This document shows, in pieces, positions 45,817 through 54,860 of a stretch of 64,000 nucleotides of DNA; position 1 is the first letter of the stretch; every line of letters starts with the position of its first letter. The notes beneath the pieces are model-generated. The model had not been told where the DNA came from. It searched no databases and saw nothing but the letters and a program-made list of their open reading frames with translations. The DNA lies in NCBI RefSeq assembly GCF_029265375.1, contig NZ_JAJUJJ010000011.1:25390-89389 (forward strand). Reading direction: 5' to 3'. This DNA comes from Nesterenkonia sp. (GTDB lineage: Bacteria > Actinomycetota > Actinomycetes > Actinomycetales > Micrococcaceae). Position numbers and translations under genes: made by a program.

Positions 45817-46688
45817 ATCCCGCACTGCATACTGCCAGCGCCGCCGAGCGGCCCAGCCCTGTCGTCGCCGATCCGGACCGTGATGGCTCCACCTTCGGCG
45901 GCGCCGTCTCCTCCGAGCTGCTCAAACTCGCCGCCCTGCGCACCGCCTGGGTGCTTTCGGTGATCACCCTGGTGCTCGGGGTGCTCGTCGCCGGATCTGC
46001 GGCCTTCTCCTATCAGCAGTTCACCGCAGGCACCGAGTTCGACACCGGCGAGCCCCTCCAGCTGGCCTCCCAGGGGATGACCGGCAGCTACTTCGCCATG
46101 ATCCTGCTGGGCGCCCTCGGCGTTCTGACCATCACCACCGAATATGCCAGCGGATCGATCCGCTCATCGGTGACCGCCGTTCCGCAGCGCAGCCGGCTTC
46201 TCGCGGCCAAAGCGCTGGCCCTTGCGGCGTGGACGGCGGTGGTCACCGCGGCCATGATCCTGCTCTCCCACATTGTGGTGGCGCTGATCACCGAACCGGT
46301 GGGTATGACCGATGTGGTGGCAGACGCCGGAATCGCCGGCATGTACGCAGCCACCTGGGCCTCGGTGGTCCTCACGGTGCTGATGGGCTTCGGCTTGGGC
46401 ACCCTGCTGCGCAGCTCCGCCGGGGGCATCGTGATGCTGGCCGTCATCCTCTTTGTGGTCCAGATAGCCCTGACCATCCTGTGGAGCATCACCAACGGCG
46501 CCGACTGGACCCAGACGCTGCTGCAGCTGGAGTACATGAGCCTGGTGGGACAGTTCACCGAGGCCGGGGACGGCCAGATGCCCGGGATGGAGCCTCTGGC
46601 CCGGTGGCAGGCCGGGCTGGGAATCCTGGTTTGGACCGCAGTGCCGGTGCTCGCCGGATGGATGAGCTTTCTGCGCCGGGACGTCTGA
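45813..46688 (+). CDS. ABC transporter permease
   Basis: A 291-residue ABC-2-type permease with six helices. A polar 30-residue N-terminus precedes SSELLKLAALRTAWVLSVITLVLGVLVAG; TTEYASGSIRSSVTAVPQRSRLLAAKALAL is the conserved cytoplasmic loop of this family. It pairs with the overlapping ATPase gene. Substrate unknown; peptide antibiotic or lipid export is likely from the neighbouring two-component system. Confidence 0.88.
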   Translation: MNPALHTASAAERPSPVVADPDRDGSTFGGAVSSELLKLAALRTAWVLSVITLVLGVLVAGSAAFSYQQFTAGTEFDTGEPLQLASQGMTGSYFAMILLGALGVLTITTEYASGSIRSSVTAVPQRSRLLAAKALALAAWTAVVTAAMILLSHIVVALITEPVGMTDVVADAGIAGMYAATWASVVLTVLMGFGLGTLLRSSAGGIVMLAVILFVVQIALTILWSITNGADWTQTLLQLEYMSLVGQFTEAGDGQMPGMEPLARWQAGLGILVWTAVPVLAGWMSFLRRDV

Positions 46689-46733
46689 GCACCGACCTCC
46701 GAGCCCCGGCAGCGGGGATGACACCATAGAACC

Positions 46734-48170
46734 GTGACTGACAGCAGCGCCGATCCCGCAGCAGCGCCGATGCCCGGGTGGGACGAGCTCGGCCTGGTTC
46801 GCCGGCGCGGACTGCGCGGCTGGTTCCGGCGCCACCCCGGGTGGATGAACGCGGTGGTGGTGACCTGCTACCTGCTGTGGAGTCTGTGGACCTTTCCCGC
46901 CGCCTACGCGGATATGGGGCCCGACGCGCTGCCGCAGCTGTTCGGCTACGTGGTGATCGCCGCCGCCCTGTGCTTCCGGCACTGGCGGCCGTTCGCTGTG
47001 CTGCTGGTGGTTGCGCTCTTCGAAGCGGCTCTGCTGCTGTTCAATCCCTGGCAGGGCTCCCAGATGCTCGGGCTGTGCCTGGCCGCCTACGCGATGGCCT
47101 TCCACCACGGGCTCCGGCTGGGCCTGCTGGTCTCGGTCGCATCCTGCCTGTTCAGCTACACCGCGCTGCTGCGCGCTGAGAGCTGGAGCGACCAGTACGG
47201 ACCAAGCATCTGGCTAGGGGTCTACGGGCAGCAGGACCAGACGTTCATGGGCGAGCGGGAAATGCTGTGGCTGATGATGGTCACCATGGTGTTCCTGGTG
47301 GGCATCTCCGCGGGCATCGGTGCCGCGGTGCGCCGCGGCCGCGAGCACGAGCGGGAGATCCTCGACTGGGCGCGCCGCTCCCGCCAGCTCGCCCAGGTCG
47401 GTGAGCGGAACAGGATCGCCCGGGAGATGCACGACGTCGTCGCCCACTCCCTGTCTGTGATGATTTCGCTGGCCGACGGCGCCCGAGTGGTGGTGCGCCG
47501 AGACCCGGAGCGGGCCGCAGAGGTGCTGGAGGAGCTCTCCGGCACCGGGCGCACGGCACTGGCCGATATGCGCCGGGTCATTGGAGTGCTGCAGAAGGGC
47601 GACGACGTCACCGAGGCCCGCCGGCCGGTGCACGAGTCCCTGCAGGACCTCTATGAGGGGTTCAGGCAGGCCGGACTTCCCCTGGAGGCCGCTCACACCG
47701 GGCCCCCGCTGCCGGAGGATCCCGCCTTCGGCCTGACCGTCCACCGCATCATCCAGGAGTCGCTGACCAATGTGCTGCGCTACGGCCGGCAGGTCACCCG
47801 AGTGACGGTGACGGTGGAGCACCAGCCGGCCACCTCCGCCCGCGAGCGGGATGCGCTGCAGCAGCAGGGTTTCAGCACCAAGGAGCAGCAGGCGCTGGGC
47901 CTGGCCGGTCCCGCCCAGGTGGTGCTGACCATCACCGATGACGGCGTGCTCCCCGCGGAGGGCACCCGCCGCGAGTCGGTAGGCTCGCAGCTGGGCATCC
48001 AAGGGATGCAGGAGCGGGCCGGGTTCTACAACGGCTCGGTCTACGCCGGTCCGGGCAAGCACCGGGGCTGGACTGTGCGTGCGGTGCTGGAGCCCCCGGA
48101 GCCGGCCGGGGCAGCACGAGCATCGGCCCCACACGCTGTGCAGGCGCCACTGACTGCGGAGGAGACATGA
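46734..48170 (+). CDS. Sensor histidine kinase (NarL/DesK type)
   Basis: A 478-residue kinase. Four to six N-terminal helices (residues 30-200) form the sensor. The HisKA_3 phosphoacceptor is RNRIAREMHDVVAHSLSVMI, and the HATPase domain shows IIQESLTNVLRYGR, VLTITDDG and LGIQGMQERAGFYNGSV. A loop in the ATPase domain is extended by about 25 polar residues (SARERDALQQQGFSTKEQQ). The stop overlaps the regulator start (ATGA). It likely senses an envelope-acting compound and controls the adjacent exporter, which is inference. Confidence 0.93.
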   Translation: MTDSSADPAAAPMPGWDELGLVRRRGLRGWFRRHPGWMNAVVVTCYLLWSLWTFPAAYADMGPDALPQLFGYVVIAAALCFRHWRPFAVLLVVALFEAALLLFNPWQGSQMLGLCLAAYAMAFHHGLRLGLLVSVASCLFSYTALLRAESWSDQYGPSIWLGVYGQQDQTFMGEREMLWLMMVTMVFLVGISAGIGAAVRRGREHEREILDWARRSRQLAQVGERNRIAREMHDVVAHSLSVMISLADGARVVVRRDPERAAEVLEELSGTGRTALADMRRVIGVLQKGDDVTEARRPVHESLQDLYEGFRQAGLPLEAAHTGPPLPEDPAFGLTVHRIIQESLTNVLRYGRQVTRVTVTVEHQPATSARERDALQQQGFSTKEQQALGLAGPAQVVLTITDDGVLPAEGTRRESVGSQLGIQGMQERAGFYNGSVYAGPGKHRGWTVRAVLEPPEPAGAARASAPHAVQAPLTAEET

Positions 48171-49057
48171 GCGAAGACAGCACCGAGCCCGACGGCGGCG
48201 GACCGATTCGGGTGATGCTGGTGGACGACCAGCATCTGCTGCGGATGGGGTTCCGGCTCATACTGGAGGGCGAAGAGGACCTGGAGATCGTCGGCGAGGC
48301 GGCCGATGGCATCGAGGCTGTGGAGACCATCCAGGCGCTCGCCGACCCGCAGCGCACCGACTCGACGCCGCCGGATGTGGTGCTGATGGACGTGCGCATG
48401 CCCAGGATGGACGGCATCGAGGCCACCGCACAGATTGTGCAGCGCTGGTGCGAGACCAAGGTCATCATCCTCACCACCTTTGATCTGGACGAGTACGCCT
48501 TCTCCGGACTGCAGGCCGGCGCCAGCGCTTTCCTGCTCAAAGACGTCACCCCCGAGGATCTGGTGGACGCCGTAAGGGTGGTGGCCTCCGGTGACGCGGT
48601 GGTGGCCCCGCGCATCACCCAACGGCTGCTGGAGGTCTACCTGCGGCAGGGGGCAGCCCCCGGCGCCCCGGACGCCCCGGGGGACCAGGCACCGGCTGCC
48701 GGCCCCGCCGGCGAGGCGCGGTCTGGGACTGCCGGGCAGCCCCAGGGAGCCGCAGCGGCCCTGACGGGTGCCCCTGCTGCTGCGGAGCCCGAGACCGGCG
48801 CCGCGGCCCGGAAGGTCACCGGCGAGCAGGTCGCGACTGCCATGCAGGACTCGGTGGTCCGTGAGCCGCTGACCGCCCGGGAGACCGAAGTGCTCTTCGC
48901 CGTCGCCGAAGGCCTGTCCAATGCAGAGATCGCCGCCCGCTTCTTCCTCTCCGAAGCCACCGTGAAGACCCATGTGCGCCGCATCCTGACCAAGCTGCAG
49001 CTGCGCGACCGGGTCCAAGCCGTGGTCTACGTCTACCAGGCGGGCCTGCTGGACTGA
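48167..49057 (+). CDS. LuxR/NarL-type response regulator with a long linker
   Basis: A 296-residue regulator, about 75 longer than usual. The receiver domain has IRVMLVDDQHLLRMGF, the phospho-acceptor Asp in VVLMDVRMPRMDGIEA and the Lys in AFLLKDVTPEDLV. Residues about 165-220 form an Ala/Gly/Pro-rich linker (GAPDAPGDQAPAAGPAGEAR). The GerE/LuxR helix-turn-helix (LTARETEVLFAVAEGLSNAEIAARFFLSEATVKTHV) closes the protein. It pairs with the upstream kinase. Confidence 0.93.
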   Translation: MSEDSTEPDGGGPIRVMLVDDQHLLRMGFRLILEGEEDLEIVGEAADGIEAVETIQALADPQRTDSTPPDVVLMDVRMPRMDGIEATAQIVQRWCETKVIILTTFDLDEYAFSGLQAGASAFLLKDVTPEDLVDAVRVVASGDAVVAPRITQRLLEVYLRQGAAPGAPDAPGDQAPAAGPAGEARSGTAGQPQGAAAALTGAPAAAEPETGAAARKVTGEQVATAMQDSVVREPLTARETEVLFAVAEGLSNAEIAARFFLSEATVKTHVRRILTKLQLRDRVQAVVYVYQAGLLD

Positions 49058-49098
49058 CGGTCGCTGGCTGCGCCGCGGCCTTGGATAGTGTGGTGCCC

Positions 49099-50400
49099 AT
49101 GAGTCTGAGCGCTGATGAGCTGATTGAGGATCTCGGCCGGTTCGTAACCGAGTCGCCGTCGTCGTACCACGCCGCAGAGGTGACCGCCCAGCGGCTGAGC
49201 GCCGCCGGCTTCACCCGGCTGTCCGAGCAGCAGGACTGGCCGGCGCAGCCGGGCCGGTACGTGGTGGTCCGCGACGGCGCAGTGCTGGCGTGGATCCTCC
49301 CCGACGACGCAGCTGCCACCACACCGCTGCGCATCCTGGGGGCCCACACCGATTCCCCCGGATTCAAGCTCAAGCCCAAATCCACCGTGATCAGCCACGG
49401 GTGGGTCCAGGCCGGGACGGAGGTCTACGGCGGACCGCTGCTGAACTCCTGGCTGGACCGGGAGCTGCGGCTGGCCGGACGGCTGGTCACCCGCGACGGC
49501 GCCACCCACCTGGCCGCCACCGGACCGGTGGCGCGGATCCCCCAGCTGGCCATCCACCTGGACCGCCAGGTCAATGAGGGGCTGAAGCTGGGCAAGCAGC
49601 AGCACACCACCCCGGTGCTCGGCCTGGCCGGCAGCTCCGAGGCGGCCGCCGAAGCCGATGTGCTGGCCGTCATCGCCGCTGCCGCCGGAGTGGAGGCATC
49701 CGAGGTGGACGGCTATGACGTTGTGGTCGCCGACTCCCAGACCCCGGCCCGGTTCGGAGCGCAGCACGAGTTCTTCGCCTCCGGGCGGCTGGACAACCTC
49801 TCCAGCGTCTACGCCGGCCTGCAGGGACTGCTGGATGCCGCTGAGAACGGCACCGGCGGGATGATCCCCATGCTGGCGGCGTTCGACCATGAGGAGCTCG
49901 GCTCAGCTTCGCGCTCCGGGGCGGCAGGACCATTCCTGGAAGAGGCGCTCGGACGCATCTACGAGGCCCTGGGAGCCACCGCCGCCCAGCGCGCCCAGGC
50001 ATTGGCCGGCTCCTGGCACCTCTCCTCCGACGCCGGCCACGCGGTGCACCCGAACTACTCCGAACGCCATGACCCGGCGAACCGGCCGCTGCCCAACGCC
50101 GGGCCGCTGCTGAAGATCAACGCTAACCAGCGCTACACCACCGACGCGCCCGGTGCAGCCATGTGGGCCCAGGTGTGCCGGGCCGCCGGGATCCCGAGCC
50201 AGGAGTTCGTCTCCAACAATGACATCCCCTGCGGCTCCACCATCGGCCCCATCACCTCCACCCGGCTGGGCATCCGCACCGTCGACGTCGGGATCCCGCT
50301 GCTGAGCATGCACTCGGCACGCGAGATGTGCGGAGTCGACGACGTCGCCCACCTCCGCTCGGCCGCCGCCGCCTTCTTCAGCGCCGAACTGACCGTCTGA
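49099..50400 (+). CDS. M18 family aminopeptidase
   Basis: Zinc aminopeptidase of 433 residues that removes N-terminal, preferentially acidic, residues from peptides in the cytoplasm. Metal and catalytic segments are LGAHTDSPGFKLKPKS, AFDHEELGSASRSGA, SDAGHAVHPNYSERHDP and the C-terminal LLSMHSAREMCGVDD. Start placed at ATG 49099, six codons inside the track ORF, since TAGTGT (49086-49091) stands seven bases upstream and no ribosome binding site exists, another leaderless candidate. Confidence 0.93.
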   Translation: MSLSADELIEDLGRFVTESPSSYHAAEVTAQRLSAAGFTRLSEQQDWPAQPGRYVVVRDGAVLAWILPDDAAATTPLRILGAHTDSPGFKLKPKSTVISHGWVQAGTEVYGGPLLNSWLDRELRLAGRLVTRDGATHLAATGPVARIPQLAIHLDRQVNEGLKLGKQQHTTPVLGLAGSSEAAAEADVLAVIAAAAGVEASEVDGYDVVVADSQTPARFGAQHEFFASGRLDNLSSVYAGLQGLLDAAENGTGGMIPMLAAFDHEELGSASRSGAAGPFLEEALGRIYEALGATAAQRAQALAGSWHLSSDAGHAVHPNYSERHDPANRPLPNAGPLLKINANQRYTTDAPGAAMWAQVCRAAGIPSQEFVSNNDIPCGSTIGPITSTRLGIRTVDVGIPLLSMHSAREMCGVDDVAHLRSAAAAFFSAELTV

Positions 50401-50542
50401 GGGCTGGGCGGCGTCCGGGCCTGCCCCGGCCGGTGCCGCCGCAGCCGAGGTCGGTCGCGACGGCGGCTGCCGGGGAGGGCAGCCCATGCCGGCCAGGGGA
50501 AGAGCAGCTGATGGCCGCTGCAGCCCGCTGTCGACCTGCGGG

Positions 50543-50572
50543 TTCGTCTTCGCGGTGATCTGCCGGTAGGAT
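50543..50572 (+). promoter_or_regulatory. Possible rpsF operon promoter
   Basis: TAGGAT (50567-50572) with a weak -35 TTCGTC (50543-50548) at an 18-base spacing. It would give a 5' leader of about 100 bases before rpsF. Confidence 0.4.
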
Positions 50573-50628
50573 TGACCAGGTTGTCTGCCCTGGTGCCGTG
50601 TGCCCAGATGCAGACACTACGCAGAAGA

Positions 50629-50672
50629 ACCTCCTGTTACGGAAATACCGTGACCGCAAGACCGAAGGAGGT
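50629..50672 (+). promoter_or_regulatory. rpsF leader structure, candidate S6:S18 autoregulatory element
   Basis: ACCTCC (50629-50634) can pair with the Shine-Dalgarno GGAGGT (50667-50672). Between them GTTACGG-aaata-CCGTGAC forms a 7-bp hairpin (50636-50654), leaving CGCAAGACCGAA as a one-sided bulge. The fold would hide the ribosome binding site of rpsF. rpsF leaders in many bacteria bind the S6:S18 complex; the match here is structural inference. Confidence 0.6.
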
Positions 50673-50681
50673 GGGTTCACA

Positions 50682-50981
50682 ATGCGTCACTATGAACTGA
50701 TGGTGCTCGTCGACCCCGAGGTGGACGAACGCACCGTGGAGCCGACTCTGGGCAAGTACATGGAGCTGGTCAAGAAGGACGGCGGCTCGGTGGACGAGAT
50801 CGACGTTTGGGGACGTCGGCAGCTGGCCTACGAGATCCAGAAGAAGAACGAGGCGATCTACGCCGTCGTGAACTTCCACTCCACTCCCGAATCCGCCAAG
50901 GAGCTGGACCGTCTGCTGCGCCTGAACGAAACCATCATGCGCACCAAGATCATCCGTCCCGAGGAGTTCAAGGTCGCCTGA
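50682..50981 (+). CDS. rpsF: 30S ribosomal protein S6
   Basis: A 99-residue ribosomal protein, [16 protein letters not shown] ... [25 protein letters not shown] ... [11 protein letters not shown]. It binds S18 on the small-subunit platform. Start at the ATG following GGAGGTGGGTTCACA; the track start 28 codons upstream lies in the leader. First gene of rpsF-ssb-rpsR-rplI. Confidence 0.97.
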   Translation: MRHYELMVLVDPEVDERTVEPTLGKYMELVKKDGGSVDEIDVWGRRQLAYEIQKKNEAIYAVVNFHSTPESAKELDRLLRLNETIMRTKIIRPEEFKVA

Positions 50982-51079
50982 GCATCGGCGCACATGCCTC
51001 GGCATGGGCACCGGTTCCCGGGCCGCGACCCTGAGAACTGCACCACCCCCATTAGGTACACAAGCCCAAGGAGCGCAGC

Positions 51080-51646
51080 ATGGCAGATGACACCATCATG
51101 ACCGTGGTCGGGTACCTGACCGCCGATCCCGAACTGAGGTACACGCCCTCGGGAGCGCCGGTCTCGAACTTCACCATCGCGTCCACCCCCCGCTATTTCG
51201 ACCGCTCAGCCAATGAGTGGAAGGACGGCGAGACGCTGTTCATGCGGTGCTCGCTGTGGCGTGAGGCGGCGGAGAACGCCTCCGAATCGCTGCGCAAGGG
51301 GATGCGCGTCATCGCCCAGGGCCGGCTGAAGGCTCGCAGCTTCGAAACCCGTGAGGGTGAGCGCCGCACGGCGTGGGAGCTCGACGTCGACGAGATCGGA
51401 CCCTCGCTGCGCAAGGCCACCGCCCAGGTGCAGAAGACCACCGGCGGCGGAGCATCCGGCGGCGGATTCGGCGGAGGCTCCCCCCAGGGCGGCTTCGGCT
51501 CCGGAGGCGACTCCTTCGGCGGCGGCCAGCCCGGCGGATGGGGCGGCGGCCAGCAGGCCGGCGGCGGGCAGTCCGACCCCTGGGGAGGCCAGCCCTCCTC
51601 CGGCGGCGGATGGGACACCCCCAACAACGACGAGCCGCCGTTCTAA
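51080..51646 (+). CDS. ssb: Single-stranded DNA-binding protein
   Basis: Replicative SSB of 188 residues. The OB-fold covers 1-115 ([57 protein letters not shown]). A Gly/Gln-rich tail ([18 protein letters not shown]) leads to the acidic interaction tip NNDEPPF. AAGGAG precedes the ATG. It lies in the conserved place between rpsF and rpsR. Confidence 0.96.
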   Translation: MADDTIMTVVGYLTADPELRYTPSGAPVSNFTIASTPRYFDRSANEWKDGETLFMRCSLWREAAENASESLRKGMRVIAQGRLKARSFETREGERRTAWELDVDEIGPSLRKATAQVQKTTGGGASGGGFGGGSPQGGFGSGGDSFGGGQPGGWGGGQQAGGGQSDPWGGQPSSGGGWDTPNNDEPPF

Positions 51647-51723
51647 AGCGGCTCACCCTGAATTGATCCACCATCCCGCGCCCGGCGAGGGCTGCGGGCT
51701 CCACCACAGTAAGGAGCACCACG

Positions 51724-51963
51724 ATGGCAAAGGCTGAACTGAAGAAGCCGAAGCCTAAGGCGAACCCGCTGAAGGCTGCTGACATCAAGGTAATCGACTA
51801 CAAGGACACCGCCCTGCTGCGGAAGTTCATCTCCGACCGAGGCAAGATCCGCGCTCGCCGCGTCACCGGCGTCTCCGTCCAGGAGCAGCGCAAGATCGCC
51901 CAGGCGATCAAGAACGCGCGCGAAATGGCTCTGCTGCCCTACTCCGGCGCAGGCCGCGGCTGA
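51724..51963 (+). CDS. rpsR: 30S ribosomal protein S18
   Basis: A 79-residue protein with a Lys/Pro-rich start ([15 protein letters not shown]) and the conserved core [49 protein letters not shown]. There is no N-terminal Cys cluster, so it is the zinc-independent form. AAGGAG precedes the ATG. Confidence 0.97.
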   Translation: MAKAELKKPKPKANPLKAADIKVIDYKDTALLRKFISDRGKIRARRVTGVSVQEQRKIAQAIKNAREMALLPYSGAGRG

Positions 51964-51991
51964 AACGACTGAGGAAGGAACGGACATACCT

Positions 51992-52444
51992 ATGGCAAAG
52001 CTCATCCTGACTCAGGAAGTGACCGGCCTCGGCACCGCCGGCGACGTCGTTGACGTCAAGGACGGCTACGCACGCAACTACCTGCTGCCCAACGGCTTCG
52101 CGATGCTCTGGACCAAGGGAGGCGAGAAGGATGTGGAGCGCATCCGCGCCGCCCGCCGGGCCCGCGAGATCGCCACGGTCGAAGAGGCCCAGCAGATCGC
52201 TGAGAAGCTGCAGGCACAGCCTGTGACCGTCGGTGTGAAGACCGGCGAGTCCGGCCGCCTGTTCGGCACCGTCGGGCCGGCCCAGGTGGCCGAGGCCGTG
52301 GAGGCCGCCGGCCTGGGAAGCATCGACAAGCGCTCGGTGGAGATCCCCGAGCGCATCAAGTCAGTGGGTAACTACACCGCCACGGTGAAGCTGCACGCTG
52401 ATGTGACCGCCAGCATCGACCTGCAGGTGGTCTCCGCCGGCTGA
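51992..52444 (+). CDS. rplI: 50S ribosomal protein L9
   Basis: A 150-residue protein: the N-terminal domain [37 protein letters not shown], a connecting helix rich in Glu and Lys, and the C-terminal RNA-binding domain ([17 protein letters not shown]). GGAAGGAACG lies upstream. Last gene of the operon. Confidence 0.97.
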   Translation: MAKLILTQEVTGLGTAGDVVDVKDGYARNYLLPNGFAMLWTKGGEKDVERIRAARRAREIATVEEAQQIAEKLQAQPVTVGVKTGESGRLFGTVGPAQVAEAVEAAGLGSIDKRSVEIPERIKSVGNYTATVKLHADVTASIDLQVVSAG

Positions 52445-52468
52445 CAGCCGCCGCTGCACCATCACGAG

Positions 52469-52506
52469 GGCCCCCGCCCCAGTCCGCAAGGACCGGGACG
52501 GGGGCC
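52469..52506 (+). terminator. Terminator after rplI
   Basis: GGCCCCCG...GTCC-gcaa-GGAC...CGGGGGCC, a long GC stem with two internal mismatches, followed by TTCGTCGT. It lies 24 bases after the rplI stop. Confidence 0.8.
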
Positions 52507-52620
52507 TTCGTCGTAGGAGGCGGAGCTGTCTGAACCTGCAGCAGGGCAGGTCACGCCAGTCGAGGGGTGTCGCGGGTGTGGGTGGTCAGCCCCAGCGCGC
52601 CGCGGGCTGCGGGCGGAGGC

Positions 52621-53745
52621 TCAGCTGCCGGTCTCCGCCTGGACTCCGCCGGGGACGGGGTCACGCCCCTCCGCCCGCCGGCGCTTGAGCGACTCGTGGG
52701 TCGGCGGCTCCGGAGTGCCCTCCGGCTGCCGGGCGGCCACCTCTCTGCGCAGCACCGGCACGACCTGCTCACCCAGCATCTCGATCTGCTCCAGAACAGT
52801 CTCCAGGGGCAGGCCGGCATGATCGATGAGGAACAGCTGACGCTGGTAGTGTCCGGCGTACTCGGCGAAGCTCAGGGTCTTCTCGATGACCTGGTCCGGG
52901 GTGCCCACCGTCAGCGGGGTCATCTCAGTGAAGTCCTCCAGTGAGGGGCCCCCGCCGTAGACCGGCGCATTGTCGAAGTAGGGGCGGAACTCCCGGACCG
53001 CGTCCTGGGACTTCTCCCGCATGAACACCTGTCCGCCCAGGCCGACGATCGCCTGCTCGGCGCTGCCGTGGCCGTAGTGCTCGAAGCGCTCGCGGTAGAG
53101 CTGCACCATCCGGCCGGTGTGCTCCTTGTTCCAGAAGATGTTGTTGTGGAAGAAGCCGTCCCCGTAGTAGGCAGCCTGTTCAGCGATCTCCGGGGAGCGG
53201 ATGGAGCCGTGCCACACAAAGGGAGGCACCGAGTCCAGCGGCCGCGGGGTGGCGGTGAAGTCCTGCAGGGGGGTGCGGTAGCGGCCCTGCCAGTCCACGT
53301 TCTCCTCGCGCCACAGCCGGTGCAGCAGCGCGTAGTTCTCCACCGCCAGCGGGATGCCCGCGCGTATGTCCTTGCCGAACCACGGGTAGACCGGCCCGGT
53401 GTTGCCCCGACCCAGGGTCAGATCGATCCGCCCATCCGCCAGGTGCTGCACGTAGGCGTAGTCCTCAGCGATGCGCACTGGGTCGGTGGTGGTGATCAGG
53501 GTGGTGGCGGTCGAGAGCAGAATGCGCTCGGTCTGGGCGGCCACATGCGCCATGAGGATCGGTGGGTTCGCCGGGGCCACGAACGGCGGATTGTGGTGCT
53601 GACCGATGGCGAAGACGTCCAGGCCCACCTCCTCGGCCTTTTTAGCGATGGCCACGGTGGCTTTGATGCGCTCATGCTCGGTGGGGCGGCGTCCCGTGGT
53701 GGGATCTTCGGTGACATCGCCGATGGAAAAGATGCCGAACTGCAT
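52621..53745 (-). CDS. LLM class flavin-dependent oxidoreductase
   Basis: Luciferase-like flavin monooxygenase of 374 residues: MQFGIFSIGDVTEDPTTGRRP, EEVGLDVFAIGQHHNPPF, ILLSTATTLITTTDPVRIAEDYA and LTLGRGNTGPVYPWFGKD are family segments. It uses FMNH2 from a reductase; substrate unknown. I place the start at 53745, with GAGGAG five bases upstream; the 45 extra track residues are non-conserved. The C-terminus has a polar extension. A 12-bp palindrome lies in the promoter. Confidence 0.9.
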   Translation of the reverse strand: MQFGIFSIGDVTEDPTTGRRPTEHERIKATVAIAKKAEEVGLDVFAIGQHHNPPFVAPANPPILMAHVAAQTERILLSTATTLITTTDPVRIAEDYAYVQHLADGRIDLTLGRGNTGPVYPWFGKDIRAGIPLAVENYALLHRLWREENVDWQGRYRTPLQDFTATPRPLDSVPPFVWHGSIRSPEIAEQAAYYGDGFFHNNIFWNKEHTGRMVQLYRERFEHYGHGSAEQAIVGLGGQVFMREKSQDAVREFRPYFDNAPVYGGGPSLEDFTEMTPLTVGTPDQVIEKTLSFAEYAGHYQRQLFLIDHAGLPLETVLEQIEMLGEQVVPVLRREVAARQPEGTPEPPTHESLKRRRAEGRDPVPGGVQAETGS

Positions 53746-53789
53746 AGCTGCTCCTCGGTGCAGGAGATGGGGAGGGTGAGAACGACTCC

Positions 53790-53808
53790 ATAATACTTCA
53801 AATTTGAA
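53790..53808 (-). promoter_or_regulatory. Promoter with palindromic operator of the flavin oxidoreductase gene
   Basis: TTCAAATTTGAA (53797-53808), extended by ATA/TAT flanks to nearly 20 bp, lies directly upstream of a minus-strand -10 box TATTAT (53790-53795). The palindrome is of the MarR-operator type and very AT-rich against its surroundings. No MarR gene is in the window. Confidence 0.6.
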
Positions 53809-54860
53809 ATATATGCATCCGCAGGGCCTGACGCTGCAGCCTGCAGGACCGCCGGGAGGCACTGGCTGCAGAGGGCGCACAGACCTCTCGGCTGCGCCGG
53901 CTCTGGGCGGGTGCCGGGGGTGCAGTGCTGACCAGGACTTTTGGCCGAACGCCGCGCCTGTGCCTGCTCACTGGCTGTGGAGTACCTGTGGAAATCGGGC
54001 GCTGGAATGTGTCTATACACCCAACTGCGGGTGAACGGCAAGCGCCTCCCAGCGACCGGGAAGGTGAAGAAAAAAATTTGAACTCACAGGCGTGTCGCTA
54101 CATAACCCCAGGTCAACGCGATACCCAGACAGGATGTGGAAAAGAATCCACAGCAGTTCCCCCAGGTTGTGCACACGACACGCCGCGCAGTCCACATTTT
54201 ATCCACAGGCCCCGGTCTGCGAGCTATTGCCCAGGCGCTCAATGGGCCATACAGTGTGAACGTCCCTCAGCACCGATGGGAGTTTTCGGTATCCGCCCCA
54301 CGGTGGTCCGGCAGCTCTCAGACGGTGCGCGGGTCCGCCTTAGGCGGGGTCGCACCATGATGCGGGTATTGGCGGGCAGCACTGCCGGCGTGCATCCGCA
54401 TCAGACCACCGTCCGCTGTCCCAGTGGCCGGACTGAGAAGCCAGGGTGCCTGTTCGCGGTGTCCCTGGATTCTCCTGGGGACGCGAATGGCGGGCCGCTG
54501 TACGCCGCGGCGGCTCGAATCGGATCGCCGAGACCGAGGCACAGGGAAGGGGATCAGAACGGATCGGGCCCTACCGGCCTGACGCGCTGATCCAGCCTCG
54601 GCTCGGCGATCCGGCCCGTTCAGCGGCGGTTCTGCGCGGATCTCTGTGGAGATACCGCATGTTTCATGCCGACGTCGGCATCTGCGTGCCGGTGTCCGAC
54701 CGGGATCCACTCTCACCTGCGGGCAGTAGAGTAGTGCAGACGCTGCGATCCCGCCGTCGCCGAATCTCCCTGTGCCCCGGACGCCTGCGCAGTGGCCGGC
54801 GGTGAGCACCTCGGCGCCGGTAAGCCTGCTGGTCTGCTGTACGAAAGGACGACCGTCTAC
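53809..54860. other. Non-coding stretch upstream of dnaB
   Basis: About 1.05 kb without a convincing gene. The 221-residue ORF at 53925 and the 119-residue ORF at 54446 show no family character and odd composition. It contains the DnaA-box cluster listed separately and must hold the dnaB promoter; TAGAGT at 54729-54734 is one possible -10 box. I see no tRNA or known RNA. Confidence 0.6.
53976..54207. promoter_or_regulatory. DnaA-box cluster upstream of dnaB
   Basis: A perfect TTATCCACA (54199-54207), one-mismatch TGTGGAAAA (54135-54143), and weaker TGTGGAGTA (53976-53984), TGTGGAAAT (53986-53994), GAATCCACA (54144-54152), TTGTGCACA (54167-54175) and CAGTCCACA (54188-54196). The cluster ends about 650 bases before dnaB. 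Confidence 0.6.

Noticed and set aside
53925-54590. 221-residue ORF upstream of dnaB
   Set aside because: No conserved motif, irregular composition, and it runs through the DnaA-box cluster; treated as non-coding.
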